From assembly GCA_002293145.1 (NCBI GenBank), contig DBCO01000025.1:1-64000 (forward strand): 64,000 nt of DNA, read 5' to 3'. A program made the translations under genes and the position numbers. The notes below the pieces were generated by a model. It saw nothing but the letters and a program-made list of their open reading frames with translations, ran no database searches and was not told the origin of the DNA. The DNA is from Akkermansiaceae bacterium UBA956. GTDB lineage: Bacteria > Verrucomicrobiota > Verrucomicrobiia > Verrucomicrobiales > Akkermansiaceae. Below are positions 42,129 through 51,118 of the stretch, piece by piece (position 1 is the first letter of the stretch; each line of letters opens with the position of its first letter).

Positions 42129-43667
42129 ATGGACTCCGCTAAAATTAAATTTGTATTCTTGGGAATTGTTGCAGCTTTTGCAGCAATTTATCTCGGAGTA
42201 TCATCGGCTTCTGCGCAATTTGAGACTGTTGCTTGGGTGGTCGGCTCTCTGACCGTCATTTCTTGCTTGATGATGGGCCGCAGCATTTGGTTACTGATCC
42301 CCTTTTTGGCAGCAGTCAATTTGAATCTGCGTCTTCCGACAACCCCGAGTTCTTTATTGGTAGCACAGGTATTAGTGATCGGGTTCTCTTTCCTATTCTT
42401 CGCCGCACGTAGGATTTCATTACGTCCCACACTCACCGAACTGGAGTGGTGGATGATTGGCTTGACCCTCATGATTGGTCAGGTGTATATTCGTAACCCC
42501 GCAGGCGTGTCTTTTGCCGGTTCGGATACCGTGGGTGGCAAAGCATACATCACCTATGGACTGACCTTGGTTTCCGCATTTTACTTGAGCTGGCTTGTAA
42601 TTGACCAAAAAGATTTGAAGCGGATATTCCCTCTAGTTGTTTTAGGTAGCTTCATCAATTTGGGCATAGGTGTGCTCGGAAAATTCATTCCTATCGTAGG
42701 ATATTTTGCGGGAGCAAAATTTGAAATGGCAGATACTGCAACGGGAGCGAAAGATTCAGCAGCCGCGACGCGATTTCTTGAGTTAGCTGTTTTCGGACAA
42801 AAGCTGTCCTTGTTTGTTGCAAGTCTTAAAAATCCACTGCGAGCTGCGTTAAATCCCTTTTGGCTGCTTGCGATCGCCATCTCTTTAGCAGCTGTTCTCT
42901 ATGGCGGCTTCCGGAGTGGGGTCATGGCGGTCATGCTTACTTATGTGGTTGGCACCTGGTATCGAGGAGGTTTCGTTTCTGTCTTGGTGGGATCTGTCCT
43001 AGGGTTTGTAGCCATTGGTGTTTTGGCGGTAGTGAACTCAGTCTCTCCTCTCCCGCCCAATATCCAGAGATCGCTAACCTTCCTTCCCGGCACCTGGGAG
43101 CAACGCTACATTGATGATGCAGAAGGCTCTACCGAATGGCGGGTAGAGATTTGGATTGAGGTATTGACTACGGATCGCTGGATCAAAAACAAGTTTTTTG
43201 GCGATGGTCTCGGCTTCTCGAAGGCAAATCTGGAATACGTCAAGAGCTTATCGAAGATGCAAGGCACAGGTATTAGTGGCTTCGATATGCATCGTGAGAC
43301 TATTCTTGCCAATGGTGACTACCACAGCGGACCTGTTTCCACCATTCGTGTGATCGGTTATGTCGGATTACTCTTTCTACTGATCTTCCAAATTCGCTTG
43401 ATGGTTCTCACGCATCGGCAGATTCTACGTTGTCGCGGCACGGAATGGTATCCGCTCGCTCTATTGATTGGCATCCCGATCATGTGGCAACCAGTTTTCT
43501 TCCACGTTTTCTTTGGTGATTTTCGAAGTGAAGCGGCGGGCATTTTGATCAGCTGTGGGATGATTCGCATCTTGCAACGCTGGCTTCCACTTCCTGAGTA
43601 TTCCAAATACAGAGCTCCTGTGAGTGTTCCATTGGCCACGCAGCCGCGGGCTCTCGCTCAGCGATAA
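42129..43667 (+). CDS. O-antigen polymerase/ligase-like membrane protein (Wzy candidate)
   Basis: A 512-residue membrane protein with about ten to twelve hydrophobic segments. A large periplasmic loop of about 100 residues lies late in the sequence (from about PPNIQRSLTFLPGTWEQRY to the DMHRETILANGDYHSG region). This is the Wzy/WaaL layout, in which the loop carries conserved Arg and His residues. It would polymerise repeat units at the periplasmic face. Low sequence conservation means Wzy versus ligase cannot be decided. It is the only such protein in the window and precedes the CDP-sugar genes. Confidence 0.75.
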   Translation: MDSAKIKFVFLGIVAAFAAIYLGVSSASAQFETVAWVVGSLTVISCLMMGRSIWLLIPFLAAVNLNLRLPTTPSSLLVAQVLVIGFSFLFFAARRISLRPTLTELEWWMIGLTLMIGQVYIRNPAGVSFAGSDTVGGKAYITYGLTLVSAFYLSWLVIDQKDLKRIFPLVVLGSFINLGIGVLGKFIPIVGYFAGAKFEMADTATGAKDSAAATRFLELAVFGQKLSLFVASLKNPLRAALNPFWLLAIAISLAAVLYGGFRSGVMAVMLTYVVGTWYRGGFVSVLVGSVLGFVAIGVLAVVNSVSPLPPNIQRSLTFLPGTWEQRYIDDAEGSTEWRVEIWIEVLTTDRWIKNKFFGDGLGFSKANLEYVKSLSKMQGTGISGFDMHRETILANGDYHSGPVSTIRVIGYVGLLFLLIFQIRLMVLTHRQILRCRGTEWYPLALLIGIPIMWQPVFFHVFFGDFRSEAAGILISCGMIRILQRWLPLPEYSKYRAPVSVPLATQPRALAQR

Positions 43668-43699
43668 TATCTCGATTTAATTCTACCCTTATTCACTTT

Positions 43700-44464
43700 A
43701 TGAAAGCAGTCATCCTTGCAGGCGGATTAGGTACTCGCCTATCCGAAGAAACCGCCACCAGACCGAAACCCATGGTGGAAATCGGTGGACGTCCCATTCT
43801 CTGGCACATCCTCAAAATTTATAGTTCTCATGGGATCAATGATTTTGTCATTTGTGCTGGTTACAAGGGCTACATCATCAAAGAATACTTCGCGAATTAT
43901 TTTTTGCACATGTCTGATGTGACTTTTGATATGGCTAACAATAGCATGCAAGTTCATCACAAAAATGCAGAACCATGGAAGGTGACCATCATTGATACCG
44001 GTGATGAGACGATGACGGGTGGTCGTATCAAACGCATTGCTCCCTATGTCGACGGAACTTTCTGTTGCACTTATGGCGATGGGGTAGGGGATGTCAACAT
44101 TACCGAACTCATCGATTTCCATAAATCGGGTAAGAGAAAAGCAACACTCACGGGGGTGCAGCCACCGGGCCGATTTGGCTCGGTCAATCATGAGGGAGAT
44201 GTTGTGAATTCTTTTCAAGAAAAGCCAGAGGGTGATGGCGCCTGGATCAATGGTGGGTTTTTTGTGTTAGAGCCTTCTGTGTTCGATGAAATCGAATCTG
44301 ATAGCACGATTTGGGAACGTCAGCCCTTGGAAAATTTGGCCAAGCAGGGCGAATTAGGCATCTACAAACACAAAGGTTTTTGGCGCCCCATGGACACGCT
44401 ACGTGACAAACACGAATTAGAAAATTTGTGGGATAGCGGCAAAGCGCCTTGGAAGAGTTGGTAA
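43700..44464 (+). CDS. rfbF: Glucose-1-phosphate cytidylyltransferase
   Basis: A 254-residue enzyme that makes CDP-glucose from CTP and glucose 1-phosphate. It begins MKAVILAGGLGTRLSEE and has TRPKPMVEIGGRPILWHI, FVICAGYKGYIIKEYF, YGDGVGDVNITELI and GFWRPMDTLRDKHELE, all diagnostic for RfbF. It is the first step of CDP-3,6-dideoxyhexose synthesis. The next genes supply the following steps in order. Confidence 0.97.
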   Translation: MKAVILAGGLGTRLSEETATRPKPMVEIGGRPILWHILKIYSSHGINDFVICAGYKGYIIKEYFANYFLHMSDVTFDMANNSMQVHHKNAEPWKVTIIDTGDETMTGGRIKRIAPYVDGTFCCTYGDGVGDVNITELIDFHKSGKRKATLTGVQPPGRFGSVNHEGDVVNSFQEKPEGDGAWINGGFFVLEPSVFDEIESDSTIWERQPLENLAKQGELGIYKHKGFWRPMDTLRDKHELENLWDSGKAPWKSW

Positions 44465-44530
44465 CACAGGGGCGGCGACCCTCACGGCTCATTCACATTA
44501 CGTCCCAGACCTTTACCCTTTATCCTTCCC

Positions 44531-45670
44531 ATGTTTTCTTCATTCTATAAAAACAAACGCGTTTTCCTTACGGGGCATACAGGCTTTAAAGGTTCTTGGC
44601 TTGCCGAGTGGTTGTTGATGCTCGGTGCCGAAGTCCATGGCTACGCATTGGATCCACAGCCACATGAGGTTTTGTATGATCAGTTGGGCTTATCTCGTCG
44701 CTTATGTTCTGATACTCGTGCCGATCTAGCAGATCGTGCTGCCTTGCAGCGTGCCATTGAAAAAGCCAACCCAGAGGTAGTGCTGCATTTGGCCGCGCAG
44801 CCTCTCGTCAGACTTTCCTATGAGATCCCCATCGAGACATTTGCTACCAACGTGATGGGCACAGCACATGTCTTAGAGAGCATTCGGTTACGCGCAAAGC
44901 CATGCACCGTTGTCTGTGTTACCACGGACAAATGCTACGAAAATCGGGAGTGGCTTCATGCTTATCGGGAAGAAGATGCAATGGGCGGCTATGATCCCTA
45001 CAGCGCTAGCAAAGGCGCGGCAGAATTAGTCATTGCATCATATCGAAAAAGCTTCTTTGGCGCTTCGACGGGTGATTCCAAGAAAACTCCTGTCATCAGG
45101 CTTGCCTCGGCTCGCGCTGGCAATGTCATAGGCGGCGGAGACTGGGCTCTCGATCGGATTGTTCCCGATTGCATCAAAGCCTTGCGCAAGGGGGAGAGCA
45201 TTCCTGTGCGCAATAAAATTGCCACACGCCCATGGCAACACGTGCTTGAGCCTCTCAGTGGCTACTTGTGGCTGGCTGCCTCCCTCGCATCGGCAGAAAC
45301 TTGTTCCGACTCTGTGGCGGCTGACTCCGCGTCCCTGCTTTCTTCGGCATTCAACTTCGGCCCCGCTTTAACAAGCAATCGCACCGTTGCGCAATTGGTT
45401 CAAGAGCTGATCAAGCATACGGGAGGTAACTGGACGGATGCATCAGATCCGCACGCCGTTCATGAGGCATCCAAGTTGAATCTCGCTACCGATAAGGCAT
45501 TTCATCTGCTCCAATGGCAATCCGTATGGAACTTCGAGCAGACCATCGCCACCACGGCCGAATGGTATCAACAGGAGCTAGACTCACCAGATGTTTGCGC
45601 TCTCACTCAGCAGCAAATTCAAAAGTATCAGCAATGCGCTACGGCCAAGGAATTGACTTGGTCACTCTAA
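44531..45670 (+). CDS. rfbG: CDP-glucose 4,6-dehydratase
   Basis: A 379-residue SDR that turns CDP-glucose into CDP-4-keto-6-deoxyglucose. It has VFLTGHTGFKGSWLAEWLL, HLAAQPLVRLSYEIPIETF, CVTTDKCYENREWLHAYRE, the YDPYSASKGAAELVIASYR catalytic Tyr-Lys and RAGNVIGGGDWALDRI plus RPWQHVLEPLSGYL. All are hallmarks of RfbG. It is 66 bp after rfbF and 29 bp before the rfbH start. Confidence 0.97.
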   Translation: MFSSFYKNKRVFLTGHTGFKGSWLAEWLLMLGAEVHGYALDPQPHEVLYDQLGLSRRLCSDTRADLADRAALQRAIEKANPEVVLHLAAQPLVRLSYEIPIETFATNVMGTAHVLESIRLRAKPCTVVCVTTDKCYENREWLHAYREEDAMGGYDPYSASKGAAELVIASYRKSFFGASTGDSKKTPVIRLASARAGNVIGGGDWALDRIVPDCIKALRKGESIPVRNKIATRPWQHVLEPLSGYLWLAASLASAETCSDSVAADSASLLSSAFNFGPALTSNRTVAQLVQELIKHTGGNWTDASDPHAVHEASKLNLATDKAFHLLQWQSVWNFEQTIATTAEWYQQELDSPDVCALTQQQIQKYQQCATAKELTWSL

Positions 45671-45699
45671 TTTTTTTCATTAAGATCCGAATTACCTTT

Positions 45700-47355
45700 A
45701 TGTCTCCTAACGAAATCAAAGCAGAAATCCTTCGTCTCACCCGCGAATACTCGAAACTCACTCATGCCACCAATCGCCCCGGAGATGATCCAGCGAGGCC
45801 GCTGTTTTCTCCTGGGCAAACCATTCCGTATGCGGGACGTGTTTTTACCGAAGATGAAGTGGAAGCTGCGGTATCGACCACATTGGACTTTTGGCTCACC
45901 CTCGGCCCCGAAGGTGAGGCCATGGAAAAAGAATTGGCCGAGTTCATGGGCGTCAAGCACAGCTTATTAGTCAATTCGGGCTCCTCTGCCAATTTGGTGG
46001 CCCTCAGTGCACTAACCACTCACAAGTTGCCAGCTCACAAAAGGATCCGCCCAGGCGACGAAATCATTTCTGTAGCCGCTGGATTTCCCACTACGGTGAC
46101 ACCCATTATCCAATGTGGTGCGATCCCTGTTTTCATCGATGCGAAAACCTCAACGGGTAATGCGAATTGCAGCCAATTGGATGCCGCCTACTCTCCCGGT
46201 AAGACCAAGGCCGTCATGATGGCCCATGCCTTGGGCAATCCCTTCGAACTCGTTACCGTCCTCGATTTCTGCAAAAAATACGATCTGTGGCTCATCGAAG
46301 ACAACTGTGATGCGCTCGGCTGCACCTACACTCTTCCTTTAGAAAAAGCAAAAGACCTAGGGCTGGATCATCTCATTAAGATCGCGGAAAAAGGCGAGCA
46401 CCCTATCATCCGCATTCACGATGCCGAAGGCAACGGCGCTTCCGACGGATCTGTCCCTTCCGACCTTCGACCTTCGACTTTCGGACATTCAGACTCTCCC
46501 GTTCTCTTCCTCACCGCACCGACTGGTTCTTTTGGTGATATTTCGACTCAATCATTTTACCCTCCGCATCATCTCACCATGGGCGAAGGCGGCGCGGTCA
46601 ATATTATACGTCGCGCCCCGCTGAAAACCTACGCAGAAAGCTTCCGCGATTGGGGGCGTGATTGCTGGTGTCCTTCCGGAAAAGATGATACCTGCGGCAA
46701 ACGCTTTCAATGGCAACTCGGCGAATTACCGCAAGGCTACGATCATAAATACATCTATTCCCATCTAGGGTTCAATCTGAAACCACTTGATCCGCAAGCA
46801 GCCATCGGGCGCGTGCAGTTGCGTCGCCTACCCGAGTTCATTGAGGCGCGGAAACGCAATTGGGAGCAATTACGCCGCGGTCTACACGGTCTAGAGAATG
46901 TGATCGAGTTTGCTCTGCCTACTCACGCAACTGCCTGGCACCCCATTGATTCCGCAGATCTCAGCTCCCATTTTTCTTGGGATTCCTCGCAGTGCAGCAC
47001 TGACTGTTCGTGGTTTGGCTTCAAGATGACCATCAAGGAATCAGCACCCTTCACTCGGACAGAATTAGCTCAAGAAATGGATCGCCATAAAATTGGCAAC
47101 CGCATGCTTTTTGGCGGGAATTTGGTTCGTCAACCTGCTTTCGTCCAATTGAAGCGAGACAATCCATCTGCGTTCCGAGTCGCCACGTCTGTAAGTGATT
47201 CAGATGCCGTGAGCTCAGCTCTCCCAGCAGCGGATCGCATCATGAACCAAAGCATTTTCTTGGGCACGTATCCTGGATTAACTTCGGAGCAAATCGACTA
47301 CATGGTTCAGGTGATTCGTGATTTTGTCGTCAGTAAAACTTCTCAGACGATGTAA
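45700..47355 (+). CDS. rfbH: CDP-4-keto-6-deoxyglucose 3-dehydrase with a large insertion
   Basis: A 551-residue PMP-dependent Fe-S enzyme that removes the C3 hydroxyl of CDP-4-keto-6-deoxyglucose. It has GDEIISVAAGFPTTV, HALGNPFEL, EDNCDALGCTY, SFYPPHHLTMGEGGAV (His in place of the aminotransferase Lys) and WGRDCWCPSGKDDTCGKRF. The Fe-S ligands are Cys203, Cys322, Cys324 and Cys332. The known E1 spacing is C-X57-C-X1-C-X7-C; here the first gap is X118, because about 61 residues are inserted after CTY. RfbH is usually near 437 residues. The frame is open upstream to 45514, but the family start is at 45700. The reductase RfbI is not in the window. Confidence 0.94.
   Translation: MSPNEIKAEILRLTREYSKLTHATNRPGDDPARPLFSPGQTIPYAGRVFTEDEVEAAVSTTLDFWLTLGPEGEAMEKELAEFMGVKHSLLVNSGSSANLVALSALTTHKLPAHKRIRPGDEIISVAAGFPTTVTPIIQCGAIPVFIDAKTSTGNANCSQLDAAYSPGKTKAVMMAHALGNPFELVTVLDFCKKYDLWLIEDNCDALGCTYTLPLEKAKDLGLDHLIKIAEKGEHPIIRIHDAEGNGASDGSVPSDLRPSTFGHSDSPVLFLTAPTGSFGDISTQSFYPPHHLTMGEGGAVNIIRRAPLKTYAESFRDWGRDCWCPSGKDDTCGKRFQWQLGELPQGYDHKYIYSHLGFNLKPLDPQAAIGRVQLRRLPEFIEARKRNWEQLRRGLHGLENVIEFALPTHATAWHPIDSADLSSHFSWDSSQCSTDCSWFGFKMTIKESAPFTRTELAQEMDRHKIGNRMLFGGNLVRQPAFVQLKRDNPSAFRVATSVSDSDAVSSALPAADRIMNQSIFLGTYPGLTSEQIDYMVQVIRDFVVSKTSQTM
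46456..46485 (+). repeat. Short tandem-like repeat within the rfbH insertion
   Basis: The DNA reads as repeated 'ccttcgac / ccttcga / ctttcgga' units and encodes part of the extra segment (SDLRPSTFGH) of RfbH. The repeat keeps the reading frame. No second copy was recognised elsewhere in the window. Confidence 0.6.
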
Positions 47356-47384
47356 TTGGCTGATCGATTTTCTTTTTTCTCGTA

Positions 47385-47972
47385 ATGAAAGCATATCTTA
47401 TAGGAATAATTGTAAGCATGACCGCAGCGTTATGTGCTCTCGCTGATGAACCTGCCGAACTCATCAAGTTACGGCAACAATTTCATGACCGCTTAAAGCA
47501 GGAGATGCAGCCATGGCTTACAAGGTACGTGGGGGAATTGGAAAAATTGGAAAAAACGCTAGCGACTAGTGGCAGATTAGAAGAAGCACTCGTCGTAAAA
47601 CAAGAGCGTCTCAAATCGAACACAGTCGATGCCGCAGCAGAAAAAAAAGAAACAGCAAATCCACGTCAGGCCGCAGAATTACAAAAGGTCATGGAAGGAA
47701 CTTATTGGATCGTGTTCGACCCGCAGGATGAAAAGCGTGAAACCATGAGGGATGTTTACGAATTCCGAGCAAATGGAATTTTTGTTAATTTTTTTCACAC
47801 CAAGAAGCAATACAAATGGGTTGCTTCAGCAGCTTCTCGCATCAAGGTAGAACATGAACTGGGAACCTTTGATATCAAGGTGGATTGGAACTCAGGGAAA
47901 GGCGAGGTGGGCTACAGTTTTCAGGAGCAGAGAAACTCACTTGTTCTTGTCAATCGGCCAGCTAGTAAATAA
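47385..47972 (+). CDS. Exported coiled-coil protein of unknown function
   Basis: A 195-residue protein with a signal peptide (YLIGIIVSMTAALCALA). A helical segment (ELIKLRQQFHDRLKQEMQPW, LEKLEKTLATSGRLEEALVV) is the pattern 'YxxxLxxLxxxLxxxGxLExAxxVKxE', which occurs at the start of many exported proteins of planctomycetes and verrucomicrobia. The C-terminal half (GTYWIVFDPQDEKRETM, YEFRANGIFVNFFHTKKQ) looks like a small beta domain. It lies between the CDP-sugar genes but has no obvious enzymatic motif. Confidence 0.75.
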   Translation: MKAYLIGIIVSMTAALCALADEPAELIKLRQQFHDRLKQEMQPWLTRYVGELEKLEKTLATSGRLEEALVVKQERLKSNTVDAAAEKKETANPRQAAELQKVMEGTYWIVFDPQDEKRETMRDVYEFRANGIFVNFFHTKKQYKWVASAASRIKVEHELGTFDIKVDWNSGKGEVGYSFQEQRNSLVLVNRPASK

Positions 47973-48020
47973 GTAGCTATGATGCAGAGCTTGTCTTAAG
48001 ACAAAGTCAATTTGGATCCA

Positions 48021-48854
48021 ATGCGCATTTTCTTAACAGGAGGAACTGGATTTCTTGGAGCGCACTTTCTTCAGCAGGCTCTCTTGCGTGGACATGAAGT
48101 GACAGCATTGCGTCGCCTCGGATCGTCACCGCGCATCCCGATCGCAGGCTCAGTGGAGTGGATTGATTCGGAATTGCATCAAGTGCCGATTGAGCTACTG
48201 AGAGGTTGTGATGCTTTTGTTCATCTAGCTGCGCAGGGAGTCTCTCCACAAAAAACCGATTGGACCACCGCTTTTGAGGTGAATGTCGCTCATAGTATCG
48301 CGCTGGTTGAAAGAGCATTGCGTGCAGGGATTTCAAGAATTCTTTGCTGCGGTAGTTGTATGGAATACGGTTCAGAAGCTGAAAAGTTTGAGCAAATCCC
48401 AGCATCGGCACCACTCAATCCTAGTGGGCCTTATGCCAGCTCGAAAGCAGCATTCACGCTTGCTCTGACAGCCCTAGCCATAGAAACCAAGGCGATCATT
48501 TCGCTCCTGCGGCCATTTCATTTTTATGGTGAAGGACAACATCAGGCAAACTTATGGCCATCGTTGCGAAGTGCCGCGCTTAGCGGCCAAGACTTTGCTA
48601 TGACAGCCGGAGAGCAAATGCGTGATTTCTCTTCCGTAGAAGACGTTGCCCAAGCATTCCTTGATGAACTGCAGCGATCAGATCACGAGTCTGGACGCAT
48701 TCATATTGCCAATGTTGGCAGCGGCATCGCCATATCTTTGGCAGATTTTTCCAAGTCTTGGTGGAGTAACTGGAACGCAAGTGGAAAATTACTCCTAGGA
48801 GTATTGCCTTATCGCGAACATGAAGTGATGCGATTCATACCAAAGTTATCATGA
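48021..48854 (+). CDS. CDP-4-keto-3,6-dideoxyglucose reductase-like SDR (paratose synthase candidate)
   Basis: A 277-residue SDR from the ATG at 48021. It has IFLTGGTGFLGAHFLQQAL, FVHLAAQGVSPQKTDW, LCCGSCMEYGSEAEKFEQI (catalytic Ser) and GPYASSKAAFTLAL (Tyr-x-x-x-Lys), with DFSSVEDVAQAFLDEL near the end. Its place between rfbH and a CDP-paratose 2-epimerase makes it the likely 4-reductase that gives CDP-paratose (RfbS). Sequence alone cannot separate RfbS from other reductases. It overlaps the next gene by ATGA. Confidence 0.8.
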   Translation: MRIFLTGGTGFLGAHFLQQALLRGHEVTALRRLGSSPRIPIAGSVEWIDSELHQVPIELLRGCDAFVHLAAQGVSPQKTDWTTAFEVNVAHSIALVERALRAGISRILCCGSCMEYGSEAEKFEQIPASAPLNPSGPYASSKAAFTLALTALAIETKAIISLLRPFHFYGEGQHQANLWPSLRSAALSGQDFAMTAGEQMRDFSSVEDVAQAFLDELQRSDHESGRIHIANVGSGIAISLADFSKSWWSNWNASGKLLLGVLPYREHEVMRFIPKLS

Positions 48855-49927
48855 ATACTGTATTAAAAGTCCCTAAAAATTGTCTTATTACGGGCGGATG
48901 TGGGTTTCTTGGAAGTAACATTGCTTCCCATTTTCTGGCATGTGGAAGCCGTGTTGTCGTCATCGATGCGCTTTTTCGCACCGGAGGTGAGAGCAATTTC
49001 CTATGGCTCAATAATCAGGCGGAAGAGGGGATGTTTCACTTTATCAAAGGTGATCTGGCCGATGAGGTGATGGTCGAGCGTGTATTCAAAGAACACGGCC
49101 CTTTTGATTATATCTGTCATTTGGGTGGGCAAGTCGCGATGACTACTTCTTTATCAGATCCGCGTCGTGACATGAAGACCAACGTGTTAGGAACGTTCAA
49201 CGTGTTAGAGGCGATGAGAGCGCACTCTCCTGATGCGCTGCTCGCTTACAGCTCAACTAATAAAGTTTATGGCGACCTTAATCATCTTGAGCACAAAGAA
49301 ACAGATTCTCGATTCGTTCCAATCGGTTATGAAAATGGTTTTGACGAGATGCTGTCGCTTGATTTCGCAAGTCCTTATGGCTGCTCGAAAGGTGCCGCTG
49401 ATCAATATGTGCATGATTGGTTTCGCAATTTTGGTACGAAGACTGTAGTATTTCGCCATTCTTCGATTTATGGAGGTCGCCAATTTTCTACCTTTGACCA
49501 AGGTTGGATTGGATGGTTTTGTCGACAGGCATTACTTCAGCAGCGCAGTCTCGAAGATGGAGAAATGCCTGCATCATTTACGATCTCAGGCACGGGTAAA
49601 CAAGTTAGGGATGTTTTGCATGCAGAAGATTTGGTGAATCTATACCATAGAGCGTTTGATCGCGCTGAGCAATGCGCGGGTGAAGTATTCAACATTGGTG
49701 GCGGTTTGTCGAACAGTCTCAGTTTGCTCGAATTGTTTTCTCAACTTCGTGCTATTCTCGGAATGCCGCAAGATTTGGTGTTTGAGCGTTTGCCAGTTCG
49801 TCAAAGCGACCAAAGATTTTTTGTCGCGGAAATCGGCAAGGCTCACCAAATTCTCGGATGGCAACCTACAGTTGATGCGAACCAAGGTCTGAAGCGGATG
49901 TTGGAGTGGACGAAAGCAAGTATGTAA
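48851..49927 (+). CDS. rfbE: CDP-paratose 2-epimerase (CDP-tyvelose synthesis)
   Basis: A 358-residue SDR epimerase. It starts with CLITGGCGFLGSNIASHFL, then HLGGQVAMTTSLSDPRRDM, where AMTTS is characteristic of tyvelose epimerase. It continues with AYSSTNKVYGDL, DFASPYGCSKGAADQYVHDW (Tyr-x-x-x-Lys) and SSIYGGRQFSTFDQGWIGWF. These segments match CDP-paratose 2-epimerase, which converts CDP-paratose to CDP-tyvelose with bound NAD. It is translationally coupled to the preceding reductase gene. Confidence 0.93.
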   Translation: MNTVLKVPKNCLITGGCGFLGSNIASHFLACGSRVVVIDALFRTGGESNFLWLNNQAEEGMFHFIKGDLADEVMVERVFKEHGPFDYICHLGGQVAMTTSLSDPRRDMKTNVLGTFNVLEAMRAHSPDALLAYSSTNKVYGDLNHLEHKETDSRFVPIGYENGFDEMLSLDFASPYGCSKGAADQYVHDWFRNFGTKTVVFRHSSIYGGRQFSTFDQGWIGWFCRQALLQQRSLEDGEMPASFTISGTGKQVRDVLHAEDLVNLYHRAFDRAEQCAGEVFNIGGGLSNSLSLLELFSQLRAILGMPQDLVFERLPVRQSDQRFFVAEIGKAHQILGWQPTVDANQGLKRMLEWTKASM

Positions 49928-49936
49928 TTTTTTCTG

Positions 49937-51118
49937 ATGATTTTTCAAACACCAGAATTCTTTAAAAAGGTATTGGTTCTCGGCAGCGGTAGCGTTGCGA
50001 ATCGAGCTCCGCTATTGGTAGGGGAGTTATTGCGTAAGTGTGAAGAAACGATTCGTTTGTCGAGGACTTACTTCAGTAGATGCTATGGGCAGGGTAATCT
50101 TCTGGCTAAGCTGGCAATGAAAGTTATGGGAGCAATCCTCTATCATCTGTTGCTACCCATTGCCATCTTCCGCTCCCAAATGGTTTTTCTCTTGCCATCT
50201 AACAATACGGAAATGACGGTTATCGCTTTTTGGGCGCGGATCTTTCATAGGCCCGTTCTTGTCGATTACTATGTTTCGATTTTTGAGTGGTCCTGTTACA
50301 TGCAATGCACATATTCACCTTCGTCGAGGCTGGGAAAGAGAATGTTACGCGCTGATCGTTTGGCCTATCGTGCAGAAGGAGTCATTCACTGCAACCGTGT
50401 TGAGTGGGCACACATTGCAGAGGTGATCGGACTGCCCATTCGAGACAAAGGTTTCTATCGATTACCGCTGTTTACAAATTTTGATCAATTGGTTGATAAA
50501 GTGAGCCCCGCTTCTGATCATGGTCCTTTTGTATTCGGATGGTGGGGATCGAGCATGCCGCTGCATGGGCTCAATACCATCTTCGAAGCTTTTTGTCTGC
50601 TGGCCAAGGAACGTCAAGATTTCGAATTGCATTTGTGCTTTTGGGGTGAGGTTCGGAGAAAAGAATTTGAGCAAGGGAAAGATGTGGCATCAATGCCTTG
50701 GCTCTTGATCCATGATGATCTGATCGCTGCCGATGGCAGTTTGCCGAAGTTCATTAATGAGCGTGTGCACGTCGGATTCTCGCATTTTGGTACTGGGCCC
50801 ACAGCCGATTATGTGTATACCAATAAGGTGCTAGAATGCATGGCACTTGGTCGCACTGCACTCGTTGCTCGGTCGCCCGGCAACTATGAGTATGGTGACA
50901 TTGAGAAATTTTTCTTCGCCTGTGACCCTACCGTAGAAAGTTTGTTAGGTGCTGCGCGACGAGCGATCGACGATCAAGAAGCGAGGAGAGAAAAAGAAGC
51001 GCATTGTATCCTTGAATTTGCTGCAAAATACAGTGAGACCGCTGCAAAAAATCAGTTTCATCAGATACTCGATCAGTTCTATGCTGATGTGAAAAGTCAA
51101 TCAGCACGAGTTCCATGA
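49937..51118 (+). CDS. GT-B glycosyltransferase (GT4-like)
   Basis: A 393-residue protein. The N-terminal half is diverged (EFFKKVLVLGSGSVANRAPL). The C-terminal half has the GT-B nucleotide-sugar domain features FVFGWWGSSMPLHGLNTIFEAF and VGFSHFGTGPTADYVYTNKVLECMALGRTAL, in which the K-x-x-E-x-M-A-x-G pattern corresponds to the GT4 donor site. It likely transfers a hexose or dideoxyhexose to the lipid-linked repeat. It follows the tyvelose epimerase by 9 bp and overlaps the flippase gene by ATGA. The acceptor and sugar are not known. Confidence 0.8.
   Translation: MIFQTPEFFKKVLVLGSGSVANRAPLLVGELLRKCEETIRLSRTYFSRCYGQGNLLAKLAMKVMGAILYHLLLPIAIFRSQMVFLLPSNNTEMTVIAFWARIFHRPVLVDYYVSIFEWSCYMQCTYSPSSRLGKRMLRADRLAYRAEGVIHCNRVEWAHIAEVIGLPIRDKGFYRLPLFTNFDQLVDKVSPASDHGPFVFGWWGSSMPLHGLNTIFEAFCLLAKERQDFELHLCFWGEVRRKEFEQGKDVASMPWLLIHDDLIAADGSLPKFINERVHVGFSHFGTGPTADYVYTNKVLECMALGRTALVARSPGNYEYGDIEKFFFACDPTVESLLGAARRAIDDQEARREKEAHCILEFAAKYSETAAKNQFHQILDQFYADVKSQSARVP

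Noticed and set aside
45514..45699. N-terminal extension of the rfbH frame
   Set aside because: It overlaps the end of rfbG in another frame; the family start is at 45700.
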